From: Endomychus coccineus
Lineage: Eukaryota > Arthropoda > Insecta > Coleoptera > Endomychidae
DNA length: 64,000 nucleotides
Direction of reading: 5' to 3'
Assembly: GCA_958510875.1 (NCBI GenBank)
Contig: OY294067.1
Coordinates: 108,639,494-108,703,493, forward strand
The notes below the pieces were generated by a model. The model was given only the letters and a program-made list of their open reading frames with translations, was not told the DNA's origin and did no database searches. Positions 34,207 through 45,071 of the stretch are shown one piece after another (the stretch's first letter is position 1; each line of letters begins with the position of its first letter). The translations under genes were made by a program, and so were the position numbers.

Positions 34207-36569
34207 CAGGGTGACATAGAAAAAAGTACCGTGCATAGTGTCAGGCGATAGATGACACTAAAATAAGAAAAAAAGTTCCTGTCAACGCCTTCGTTCAAAA
34301 GAACGAAAGGGTATTGAATTTTAATTTTTTGTTTGGTTTTTTTTGAATATTTTTGGATAAACATGTGATAATCGGACGAAATTCAGTATACAGGGGTTTT
34401 TTATCACGCTGAATTCAAATATGATCTTAGTTTTTTGATTACTGATAGGAGGCGCCACATACAGGGTTCCATCTCCTTTGAATCGGTCCTAACTTTTTTA
34501 CCTCACACTGTATGTCAATATCAACCAGAAAAATTTGTTTTCCCATCTTTTATGCTTAAGAAAGGTATACTTTGTCTAAGTCGCTAGAAGCAATGGTTTC
34601 CGGTAAAAATGCATCTAAAGCCGACAATGCACGAAAATTATTCAAAAGCGCAAAAGTAACTTATTTGCAAATACAATGTTATAATACTGCAATAATTAAA
34701 TTTTTATATGAAAAATAATTATCAATCAAAACAAAACATTAAGTTTTAAAAAGATGTTCAAATTGTTGCCCTTGCAATTCAATACATTTTACCATTCGTA
34801 AAATAGTTTCTCCGTTTCGCAGAGTGCGACGAAAAAACAAATGAAATCTATGCACTTGCCAAACTAATGTAATAATTGTTAGAGGTATTTTGTGTTGTTG
34901 CTTAAGTTTTTCCTTGATTTTCTTATTGATTTTTCAAAATTGCTTTCAAAAATGGTTCACTACACTTTTGAAGAATACAGGGACATGATTATGTGTTACG
35001 GCGAAGCTAGATCAAATTCTTTCGAAGCTCAAGGTATCTATCGAGAAAGATATCCATTACGGTAGATTCCTAATGCTAAAGCATTTATTGGCGTGCATAG
35101 GCGTTTGGGAGAAGATGGCTGTTTTAAAAAACCAAAAGTTAATAGTGGGGTTTCCAGAAGTCGTCGCACTCTGCGAAACGAAGAAACTGTTTTACGAATG
35201 GTGGAAAATAATCAGAGAACAAGCACCAGGAAAACAATTTCAGCGGTACGAAACGTTAACCGTGAATCAGGAAGACAAATCTTCAATGAACAACTTCTCC
35301 GCTCATATCATTTCTAAAAAATTCATTCACTATTGGAACATGACTTTTTTCCTTGTGTACAATTTTGCGAATGGTTGCAAAATCAAAGACAAAATAGCAT
35401 TTCATTAATATTTTTTACTAACGAAGCTGGTTTTAGCCGTGATGGTATTCTGAACCTTTATAACATGCACCATTGGAGTGATGAAAATCCTCATCAAACC
35501 ATAATTCGAAGTCACCAATATGGGTTTCCTATTAATGTGTGGGCCGGTATAGTGGACAATTACTTAATTGGCCCATTTCGATTGCCCAATCGATTGACAG
35601 GTGCACTGTATCGAAATTTCTTGGAGAACGATTTAAACACATTATTAGAGGATGTCCCATTGGCCATTATTGGAAGAATGTATTACATGCATGATGGGGC
35701 GCCAGCTCGCTTTTTTCAAGTGGCAAGGGAATATTTGGCCAGGAGATTTGGAAATAGATGCATTGGTCGAGGGGGGCCTGTACCCTAGCCAGCTGGCAGT
35801 CCCGACCTTAAGCCCCTAGATTTTTCATTTTGGGGATTTATGAAAAATTATGTTTATGCTGTGGAAATACATGATGAAGAACAATTACGGCTAAGAATTA
35901 TAGAATCGGCAGATAGATTTCGTAATAACCCACGAATATTTCAAAGATGCCGTCAATCATTAACAAGAAGAATGATAGAATGTATTGAAGTATAAGGGCA
36001 ACAATTTGAACATCTTTTAAAAACTTAATGTTTTGTTTTGATTGATCATTATTTTTCATATTAAAATTTAATTATTGAAGTATTATAACATTGTATTTGC
36101 AAATAAGTTACTCTTGCGCTTTTGAATAATTTTCGTGCATTGTCGGCTTTAGATGCATTTTTACCGGAAACCATTGCTTCTAGCGACTCAGACAAGGTAT
36201 ACCTTTCTTAAGCATAAAAAATGGGAAAACAAATTTTTCTAGTTGATATTGACATACAGTGTGAGGCAAAAAAGTTAGGACCGATTCAAATGAGATGGAA
36301 CCCTGTATGTGGTGCCTCCTATCAGTAATCAAAAAACTAAGATCATATTTGACTTCAACGTGATAAAAAAACCCTGTATACTACATTTCGTCCTATTATC
36401 ACATGTTTATCCAAAAATATTAAAAAAAACCAAACAAAAATTAAAATTCAACACCCTGTATCTTTTGAACGAAGGCGTTGAGGACCTACGTTCATAGGAA
36501 CGTTTTTTCTTATTTTAGTGTCATCTATCGCCTGACACTATGCACGGTACTTTTTTCTATGACACCCTG
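34207..36569 (+). mobile_element. DD41D mariner-type element with inverted arms of about 560 bp
   Basis: The left arm begins CAGGGTGACATAGAAAAAAG and the right arm ends CACCCTG, with TA on both sides. The arms pair over about 560 bp (for example TGTCAGGCGATAGATGACAC at 34241 and GTGTCATCTATCGCCTGACA at 36519, and GCCGACAATGCACGAAAAT at 34620 and its mirror near 36140). The arms even include the 3' end of the transposase gene. Such long arms are unusual for mariners, which typically have 20-40 bp, though long-armed relatives are known. Confidence 0.85.
34952..36028 (+). pseudogene. DD41D mariner-type transposase with point lesions
   Basis: Opens MVHYTFEEYRDMIMCYGEAR, then an early TAG after YPLR. 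It continues in other frames with GVHRRLGEDGCFKKPKVNSG (HTH) and, from 35333, FFTNEAGFSRDG, VWAGIVDNYLIGPFRLPNRL, MHDGAPARFFQVAREYLARR and GSPDLKPLDFSFWG. The first catalytic Asp is Asn (FTNEA), and the Trp expected after GGPVP is a TAG at 35786. The spacing from HDGA Asp to PLD Asp counts 41 residues, as in rosa-type elements. Ends FEHLLKT at 36028. Long-dead but still recognisable along its full length. Confidence 0.82.
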
Positions 36570-37494
36570 TATAAGTATTGTTAGAATTGTATTGAAGCAA
36601 TAGTTTTCATCAATTTCTCTAGATTATAATTTTGTTTAGATTGTTTTCATTCTTCTTATCAAGATTGATATATTTCGAATTCCTATTAAATAATGTTAAA
36701 TGTCCCAACATTTGTTATTCAATCAACATTATTATTATTATTATTTTATTATTATTCATTAGAATAAGAGTCGAGGATAAAATCCTATGTGACTCAATTA
36801 TACATAATAACATTTGAGAAGTTAAATAACACCTATTTGAGAAAAATATTCTAAGTAATATCAATATTACAAAATACAACAATACAGCAAGTAGAAGAAT
36901 GAATTTATGATAAGACCTACATTGGACTACATAAAGTGCTGAATAGCATAGAATCAATGTGATTTTTAAATGAGTTTACGGAAGGTGATTCAGCAGTGTC
37001 AGAGTTTAACGCATTCCATACACCAAATACCTACTCTATTGCAAATAAAACGTTGCCTACAAGATGTTTTATAATTTTCATGCCTTAATTTGAAAGAGTG
37101 ACCACGTAAACCCGGGTTCGTATTGATGTTAAATATATCACCGAGATTAACAGAAAATGTATTTTGAAGGATTCAATACGTTGCCAAGTAGCCAATATCA
37201 GAGTAAGCTTTATAGTTATATTGCTTTATTAGTAGAGGAAATGAATGCATCAACATCTCGTTTTTTTGCAACAGGGTGTATTGACATGAAACCTTCTGCA
37301 TTCGCTCCATTTTTGAACCAATAAAAAATGCACCCTCCTAGATTTTGTCGCTCGCACCCCCTATAATTGCTAAAGGGGTTAAGAGCACCCCTATTTTATA
37401 TCTCGCTATGTTCTCAACCGAATTGCTTCAAATTCACGTATAGGGAGTTTTAGGGGCGGGTTTAAATATAAAAATTCATTATACGGCCAAACGG
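36570..37494. other. Intronic sequence with a short ATT microsatellite
   Basis: ATTATT repeats at about 36727-36758 are the only structure. No protein recognised on either strand. Confidence 0.55.
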
Positions 37495-38373
37495 TTGATT
37501 GTAAAGAAAAATTGCAAGAGTCAAATAATGTTTAGAATTCAATTTTGTATAAGGATACTCTATTTTGACTCATGCTTATGATAGCACTCATCATTTCCTC
37601 CCAACAAACTTGTTATTCACCTCCACTCCGCATTTCTAAAGTTGCTATTGGCAGCCAGGCTTTTGGTTTTAGAGAAAAGTTTCAAGATACAAAAAATGTT
37701 CCGAATTCGGTTCCTCGTAGGAATAGAGTATTTTCAAAATCACTCTTCACTTACCCTCACCACTCATATTTTAAAATGCATTTTGCAGCTAGGCTGTGGC
37801 AAAATTGTCAACACAAAAAATATGTTTAGAATTAAATTTTACATAATGTGAGTATATTTACATAGTCGATTTCCAACCCCTCTGCGCCCTTAGATGGTGA
37901 ACATCCTTATTTCCTAGATTATTACGCCGGTTTTCTGAATAAAATATGTAAATAAAAAGACATGAAAAATATTTGCTGACAATATCCCTTCTTTCTGCAC
38001 CTCATCAGATAATACTGCAAGGTGTGGTAGTGTAGTAACTAGCCCAATCAATACATATAAGATGCAATGAACGATCTAAATATGGTGAATAAATGTTATA
38101 TGTATATTGAAGAAATTAATATTAAGGCATCTTAAAAATGGTCCTACCTCAAAAGTACTCTATATAATGTCTTATATTATAGGAAGAGAAGAATCTATTA
38201 AAATATAACAGGTACTATATCTCCTTGGGTATAATACCTTTTTTTTATTTCGTGCGTAGTCAGGTAAGAAAACGCGTGGATGTTCAATACTGAGATCTAC
38301 GGTCGCTATTATAAACATAAATAGGTTCTCACAGATGCTGCATTCGAACACGTGTCTGAACACGTTACTACTA

Positions 38374-39077
38374 AATGGTTTTCCAATAGGGACGGGTAGA
38401 TTTTAACAATTCATGGCAGCCATGTCATTTAGGCTGCATCTGTCAAATCTATTGTTTATCATTCAGTCACTCAAGACAAATCACCATGGCAAGTTACAGT
38501 GTCGAGCAACGCGTTCAAATCATAAAACTTTATCATCAAAACGGATGTTCTCTTGTGGCAACGATGCGCGCATTGCGCCCATTTTACGGTTTGCATGGTC
38601 GTCCTTCCCAGTCGCCAAATTTGAGTTGACTGGTTCACTGTACAATCAGCCACGTACCATACAGCTGATGCCACAATGAACATTCTGCACGAGCGATTTG
38701 AGGGCAGGGTTATCTCACGCAGAGGCGACGTGAACTGGCCACCGAGATCGTGCGATTTGACCCCGTTAGATTTTTTTGTGGGGTTCCTCAAGTCGCAGGT
38801 CTATGCCAATAGGCCGCAAATGACCGGTGCACTCAAAGTCAACATAACCCGTGTCATTGCTCAAATTCAACCTGGTCTAACCGCCAGAGTCGTCGAAAAA
38901 TGGACCTCTCGAATGCGCGCCACCCACCGAAGCCACGGCGGACATTTAAACGATGTATTATTTCACACATAATGTCATTAATAGGCCTTTCCAATAAAAC
39001 AAAAAATTCGTTGATATCTCAGACACAACTTGTTTTATTCAATTTTAACATCTACCCGGCCATAATGGAAAACCCCT
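38374..39077 (+). mobile_element. Internally deleted mariner-type element
   Basis: The left AATGGTTTTCCAATAGGGAC and right GGCCATAATGGAAAACCCCT ends are inverted over about 35 bases including GGGTAGAT. TA lies at each side. At about 704 bp it keeps the transposase N-terminus and C-terminus but lacks the middle, so it could move only with help from a full-length relative. Confidence 0.78.
38486..38972 (+). pseudogene. Mariner-type transposase with internal deletion
   Basis: Starts MASYSVEQRVQIIKLYHQNG then ATMRALRPFYG, the first helix-turn-helix, with a frame change to KFELTGSLYNQPRT (second HTH part). Near 38660 it jumps to ATMNILHERFEGRVISRRGD, VNWPPRSCDLTPLDFF and RATHRSHGGHLNDVLFHT. The missing centre holds the first two catalytic aspartates; only the third (CDLTPLD) remains. 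A W is lost in FFVGFLK (normally FFLWGFLK). Confidence 0.85.
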
Positions 39078-39550
39078 TATAATGATAATAGTAGCCGACC
39101 CTCCAAATTATCTTGCAGAAATTCGGCTTAATAATCTACGAAAGTGGTCAAGGGTGTTAAGGGGTTAGAAAATGACCATATAAATATACCTACATTATTT
39201 AAAATCTGATTCTAAATCTATTTTGTGTCTGGGCAAAAGGCATTTTAACATATTCGTGGTGGGGGTAATTGGAGGGGGGAGGGCGTGAAGCATAATACTT
39301 AATTCCTTTAAAAAATCGAATTTGGAACACTCTTTGTATCTTGAATTTTACTCTAAAACCAACGGCCGGCTCCATTTTCGATTTCAATTATGGTTTCCGA
39401 TATGCGGGGTTCGGGTGATTAACGAGTCGGGTGAGTAGTTGATGTTGAATGGTATTGAATTTAGGGTATCCTCATACGAATTTGAATTCTAAGCACTATT
39501 TGACTCTAGAAATTTTTCTCTATCATCATTTGTTTCTCCGTAAGATGAAT

Positions 39551-40254
39551 TCTTATATTTAAGGTCCTCAGTACTTAAACAATATTTTTAGTGGATAAGT
39601 GTAATTATTTATCTTATAGGGTTACAGTGTATTCACATTGTGAACTCTTTCATAGTTCATAGAAGTTTATTGAGTAACGTTAATCAGAAACACATAAGTT
39701 CTATTTAAAACTGCAAAGTATCTACCATTTTCTAATAAAAGCGGAAACACTGCACGTCTGAAAATAATTCAAAAACAGACATTATACCCACGTATATAAC
39801 TAACCAATCTTTCAAAACTTCATGTTTAATAGTTCTCCGTGAGCTTCAAACAATTCATCCACTGTGTATGACTTCAACCACTTTTTAATTAAATCACCCG
39901 GTGAACGAGCTAGTTTATCTAATTTAACATTTCTCTGTGCTTACTTGTGATGAGTTTTCGGAAATCGCTCTTGAAAGGGATCAAACATTAAAGGAACTAC
40001 GTAATTTGTGTGGCTTTAAACTTCTAAAATTTGGAGTTTTATCAATATTTGTAAGATTAGTTTTTTAAGACTCAAAATGCAAAAACACGTTTGCTCGAGC
40101 CTATAATCTTTTAAGGCAAAACAAATATCGGTGAAGGTACTCTTCTATTGTCTGTAATGGTTTATTTTCGAAATAAATATGAGAGAGTGAACTTATTCAT
40201 TCTTATTGTCTCGGCTGTTAATCTGTGTAAATTTATTATGTTGTATGATTGATT
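39551..40254. other. Intronic sequence with nothing assignable
   Basis: AT-rich with no readable protein or repeat structure that I can see. Confidence 0.5.
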
Positions 40255-40315
40255 ATATCGATTGTGACTTGTTTCAACACACTAAGTCATTCTCAGAATC
40301 GTTAGTTATAAATTA
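40255..40315 (-). repeat. Possible Penelope-like 3' end
   Basis: On the minus strand AGAATGACTTAGTGTGTTGA is followed by AACAAGTCACAATCGA, the pattern of a PLE tail. A similar block at 41080-41130 reads TGATAATGATATTATGCCCG then AAACGTTGTGAA. No protein is attached to either. Confidence 0.35.
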
Positions 40316-40337
40316 AACTCATTCAAATATAACTTAC

Positions 40338-40463
40338 CGTAATTAATAAGAATTCTGTTCCATCGTCGGGGAACTTGAATTCTGGAGCTTTGAAGTTGAA
40401 TTTTTCGATAGTCACGTCGACAAAATTGGATGTATTAAGAGAGGGTGTTCCACTATCCTTTGC
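40338..40463 (-). CDS. Cadherin exon 6: AKDSGTP strand and degenerate linker
   Basis: Forty-two codons, phase 0-0, reading AKDSGTPSLNTSNFVDVTIE then KFNFKAPEFKFPDDGTEFLL and IT. AKDSGTPSL is the highly conserved A-x-D-x-G-x-P motif near the end of a cadherin repeat, followed by the V-D-V-T-I strand. The linker that should read DINDNPP is KFNFKAP, so this junction has probably lost most calcium ligands. The acceptor is TTTTTTAG|GC and the donor ACG|GTAAGT. Confidence 0.88.
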
Positions 40464-41599
40464 CTAAAAAATTGTATAATCAATAAGTACAATGTTGAAA
40501 ATACTATAGCATATTCAAATTCCAGAGAAACTGGATCAAATTCAAAACAAATATAACTTATTCCTTCCAGCTTTTTATCACCTGCTGAGCAATAGCATAC
40601 AGGATACCTGCAAGGTATATTTAATTTAGTTCATCTTGGATTGGAATATGATACAGAATTCATATTGGCTATTGAATTTATGTGATTCAATATTCTGATT
40701 AGTAAAAATAGTCGAAAGCAATCGAGATTAGTGTCGATTCCGTTTTTTAGCTTGGTGTAGGTATTGGGATCTCGGTAACTGTAAGAAGGTAGGTTAAATG
40801 GAGACAGTTTTGCGGAATCTGATGTGTTACTGAGATCCGATTTCAAACCTTTTCAATTTCTTCTAATTTTAAAGTTATTTTGATAAAGGTAGAAAATGCC
40901 AATTTCATTTATTCCACTTTCAACAGGTTTTGTCGAGATATGAAAAAACCCTATGATACTTCTTCAGTGACACTTTTTTCCCTTGGAAAGTGGCATGAAA
41001 ATTATTAGCATACGACTTAGGTTTGTTAATTACGAACCTGAATTATCTTTTTTACAACAAGGTATGTGCCACACTCTATTATTTCACAACGTTTCGGGCA
41101 TAATATCATTATCAAGTTCGTATTTTCTAAAAGCTAGGTCCGAGCATGTAATTGAAAAATTTTAATGCTAACTTGGTGTCATGAGAACTAAACATTATTA
41201 CAATTATTGAAAACGTTGTGAACAAAATTAAGAAGTAGCCTAGTTAAAATGCTCAATATTCCCCCAATTATTTCCTCATGATGTCTTCAAAACTGCCCTT
41301 GTTGGGTTCAATGTAATTTTTTCCTTTTTTTTGATTTTTTTTTTGCTCTAGTATTTACAAGAGGCCCAGAGTTGTCAATTTAGTTTCATACGTATCCCCA
41401 CGAATAAATATTGAAACAATTGAAATATACCAGTGTACACAGTGTTAGCTAGAGCTAGCTGAAACATTATCAGTTAAGTAAGCTTTGCATTAGCATAAAA
41501 AGTTTGATAAAAAGTATGAGTCAAAATTTAGGTTTCATTGTTTCTATGTGCGTCCTAATTGTTAAATTTTGTACTTGTTGTTATCAAAACACTAAATAC

Positions 41600-41655
41600 T
41601 AATAACGCATGCACACACGCACTCGCACACACACGCGCACACATGCGCACGTAGA
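41600..41655. repeat. CA-rich simple repeat
   Basis: Alternating CA/CG purine-pyrimidine run (ACACACACGCGCACACATGC) of about 50 bases. The surrounding 41170-41980 has no recognisable gene. Confidence 0.85.
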
Positions 41656-41989
41656 CTTTCGGATCATTGGGAAATACTTGAGAAACCGTAATTTTTTTCT
41701 TAGTTCACGTCAATTTTGACCCCGTTATAAGTGAGTAAGTACTCCTTTAAAGTAAATTTGTAACAAAATGAGACCAAATTGGTTTATGTAATTATTGAAG
41801 TTCATCAGATATCTGGTCTGTTGTTCCACCACGTCAAGGTCGGGACTTGCCGAACTTCTTTCTACCAGACTTCAATTCTCTATTGAACGACGTAGTTGAG
41901 GAACTCTTTGCCTATTGAGGTTATTCTTTATGCTTGTATGCTTCCAAATATTCAAGAAAAATTCCCAAGCCTATCTGCTCTTCCATTCC

Positions 41990-42075
41990 ACTCATGGCGC
42001 ACACTATGTTCTTCGAACATTATAGGTTTTCCTCTCGTGTAGTCAAAGTATAGAAAAAAATACTTTCGAGAAACA
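41990..42075 (-). repeat. Fragment of the same LINE as 4020-4085
   Basis: In reverse complement, CGACTACACGAGAGG at 4036 matches GACTACACGAGAGGAAAACC here, and CCTATAATGTTCGAA occurs in both. This is a stretch just after the YRAGRSTITTLYQ part of the RNase H LINE. Shared over about 75 bp, with weaker similarity beyond to about 42180. Confidence 0.5.
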
Positions 42076-42289
42076 ACGGACACACTTTCAACAAACATAC
42101 AAGTATCAGAGCAGAACATATTCTTTGAAAATGTGGGAGAGGTAAAAACGCAGATATCATGTATTCAATGATTTCCTTCATGCATGGAGCACAGCCTTCA
42201 CTTGAACTTTTTCTTCACTTCTTTAGGGGTTGTGACACTACATCAAAGGCGAAGGGAAGTTAAAAAACCACCGCACCTTGAAGATAACG

Positions 42290-42690
42290 CTGCTCTTTTC
42301 CTTCCCTATGTCACACCGGAGCAGGTCGCCGTGGCTGGAGAGCGCTTTGCATGAGAACAAATATAAAACCCAAAACCTCAACGACCTAAGGTTCCATCCA
42401 GATCATAGCGAGGGCGGCAGCAAAAACTGATTTCAACATAGCCAGGTTCTTAAGACTTCATGCTACATTACGTGGTGGAAGAACCAGCCCCTCAACCCTG
42501 TTCAAGATGGTTTCCTGCTCCTACTGTAAAAGGATTTGCATCAACAGTTGTGGCTATAGGAAAGCTGGACTAAAATGCTCAACTGTTTGCACTCATTGCA
42601 GCGTCAAGTTGTGCAAAAACGCGCCAGACCAATACCCTTTATTGAATTGATGTCAGATTACATCAACTACCCTGTATTGATGACCCTCTA
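42290..42690 (+). pseudogene. Tesmin/TSO1-type CXC-domain fragment
   Basis: At 42510-42640 one frame reads SCSYCKRICINSCGYRKAGL then KCSTVCTHCSVKLCKNAPD. The spacing K-x-G-L-K-C-S-x-x-C-x-x-C-x-x-x-x-C-x-N is the CXC motif that also ends many unnamed insect mobile-element proteins. Upstream, in other frames, VTPEQVAVAGERFAL and ARFLRLHATLRGG fit the preceding part of such proteins. Frameshifts break it. The likely origin is a repetitive element of unknown class, not a host tesmin gene. Confidence 0.5.
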
Positions 42691-42830
42691 CATGACGACG
42701 AGTTCAAAAAGACTGAAGAAAGAAATTATTCAAATGAAGAAGTCGTTAATGAGAAGGGAACCTCCCTCAACAGCAACAGCGACCGAAGGGCAACCTGGTC
42801 CATCTTATAGATTCAAATAATACTAAAAAT

Positions 42831-43300
42831 GAGGATTTTCCTAAAATAAATACCATAATCAATTATTAATAGATACATCATTATATAATATCAATTCATA
42901 TGACCAAAAATATGAGACTTTTATGAGAAGTATATTAGTAACCGGGTATTTTTTTATTTTACGAACCTTTCTTGGACAATTAGCAAACTTACCTAGTCAA
43001 CTTTCAAAAGATGTATTGTGATTTGACTTTATCTTGTTGCAATTTCAGTCTACTTTTAAAGAAACATGAGCCCTTGGAGTTCAAAATCGACGGAAACTGA
43101 GAAAAACTCCGAAAATGTTGCTGTTTTTCAAGTATTTCTGGCGATATCGGAAACGTGGATTTAACATTAGTCATCCATCAGATACAACATGTCAAAAAAT
43201 TGAAACTGCCTTATTTGATGCAAGGTTACTCCCAGCTTTTACTTCACTATCAATAGCACACTAATTAACAATAAAAAAATGTAAGTCAATTATAACTTAC
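42831..43300. other. Intronic sequence downstream of exon 5, nothing assignable
   Basis: AT-rich with no protein or repeat. It ends at the exon 5 donor. Confidence 0.5.
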
Positions 43301-43513
43301 CAGAATAGTAAGTACGTAATCTCCATAGTACCCTTCCAAATTTTCTGCTATTTGTATAGTTGCACTATTATCCTCAGCGTTTTTGAATATAAATAATTTT
43401 TTTAAATCATTGCCGTTAGAGTTCACTAATGATAGAATTTCGAATGTGATTTTTGAATTTTCTGGTGTTGAGTCTTCATCTTCGCCTTGGATTTTATCGG
43501 ACACAATGTCATC
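43301..43513 (-). CDS. Cadherin exon 5: divergent EC repeat with acidic insert
   Basis: A phase 0-0 exon of 71 codons: DDIVSDKIQGEDEDSTPENS, then a Lys-rich KKLFIFKNAEDNSATIQIAE strand pair, ending YYGDYVLTIL. The E-D-E-D acidic run stands where a calcium-binding D-x-D is expected. VLTIL joins directly to AKDSGTPSL of the next exon, which restores a normal cadherin strand across the splice. The acceptor is TTTTATCCTAG and the donor CTG|GTAAGT. Confidence 0.87.
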
Positions 43514-44229
43514 CTAGGATAAAACATATTAATTCGAAACTGTCTCTCATCCAATCAAGGAAGAACGTAATTACATTAACCACAGATTCTTTCGATGAAA
43601 ATTATGACTTATCCTCATAGTATTTTTCATTTAGAAGCCTCATGCTCTAGATACATGCTGCCAAACTTCAATAACTTTAAAATAAGTTTTATTAATATGA
43701 TGTGGTTTTTATGAAATATTAAACTGAAACTTGGTACGAATTTTTTTCCTAAACAAATACACTTTTTGTGTAATTTGAGTTTTGCTGCGCACCCCTGTGG
43801 TTTAATAACATACATTTTTTGACTTATGATTTAATTAACAAGATATTACTACTTTTTTTATTGTGTTGGGATATTTTGTTTAATTTAAGCTTTTAATAGG
43901 ATGTTGAGCCGGCATAATGTACCTTTTTGCTTCATAAGTATTTTACGTTCAAATAGATTTCCTTTATTTTGAGTAAGGAGTAACACAAACTATTTGGATA
44001 TTAACATTGCTCAGTAAAGCCGTCTTCTTGGAAACTTTTAAAGTTTCCAGTTTTCTTACCCTTAGCACAAGACTTCTAAGTAGGTAGTAGGTAAGCCTCG
44101 AATATTAACAAAAACAAGTAGGCTTAATTTTTTCAATTAACATTAACACAACACTGACTGTCAGATTTATTGATCTGAATGGTATTTAGCTACTATTGTT
44201 GAATTAGTAAGCCTCTAGAGATCCGTCAA

Positions 44230-44412
44230 CATTTCAACTGGATGCCGCTCCGCCACATTATGGTCGAAATGTTCGAAATCATTTAAACCAAACATTTCCT
44301 AATCGTTGGATTGGTCGATGGTTGGATGCGTCTAATCACTGGCCACCTCGTTCCGCCGACCACAATCCGTTAGACTTCAATTTTTAGGGGTTCATGAAAT
44401 ATTTGTTTACAT
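44230..44412 (+). pseudogene. Mariner-type transposase fragment
   Basis: Reads FQLDAAPPHYGRNVRNHLNQ, TFPNRWIGRWLDASNHWPPR and SADHNPLDFNF, then a TAG where Trp is expected, then GFMKYLFT. It covers the second and third catalytic Asp motifs only; Q-Q-D-G has become Q-L-D-A. No inverted ends were found. The stretch 43514-44229 before it, and 44413-45063 after it, show nothing else. Confidence 0.8.
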
Positions 44413-45071
44413 TGTTCTGATATTGAATGAGCAAACATTCGCGAGAATGAATTGCAGAAGGTCTATTTAGGTTAAAACTACATATTTTCCAATACATTCA
44501 TTTTTCACATATGAAAAAAGGGTGAATGTGCATTCGTAAAGGTGGTATACATGTAGAACATTAATGTGTTTAATGTAGTATTCATTTCCGTCAATGCTAG
44601 TTGCAGCGTTTAAGATAATTTAAATGAACAAAAAATCCCAATACACAACCATATAATAAGAAGTAATACCTCGTAGATTAAATCCTGTCAAAATTTTTCA
44701 AGAGCTAAAAAATTCATAAAATTGATGTTATTGTACAGAAGGGGGAAAAAAAAGTTGAGGACCAAAGGTACAACACCTCTATTTATTCTTGTAGTTTTTT
44801 CACTCAAATTTCTTTCATTGAATGATTTAAAATTACTAAAATATGTATAAGCGTAAGAAAAATATTCTTACCAAGTTTGTATAGACGTCGAAATGAAAAA
44901 TGACATGAGGGAAGTTAATTATTTTCATCCGAAGAATGTGTGAATAATGGATTGGCCTACTAAATTGAAACAACAATATCCTCTGACCAGTTTTTTGTCA
45001 TAATCGCCGCGAGATATTTCGTATCAAGGTGTTATGTACATTCTCTAGGGAGATTAAAATTTGATAATGTG

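Larger units (their letters stand above)
37495..39550. repeat. Inverted repeat flanking a deleted mariner
   Basis: TAATGTTTAGAATTCAATTT at 37526 is answered near 39485 (GAATTTGAATTCTAAGCA). TTTTAGAGAAAAGTTTCAAG at 37666 is answered near 39340 (CTTGAATTTTACTCTAAAA), and ATTTTAAAATGCATTTTGCA at 37770 near 39230. Arms of about 350 bp are diverged. The central 1.3 kb carries the mariner relic at 38374-39077. Confidence 0.55.

Noticed and set aside
34143..34364. 73-codon frame at the left end of the mariner-type element
   Set aside because: Lies in the inverted arm and is mirrored near 36309-36497; not a gene.
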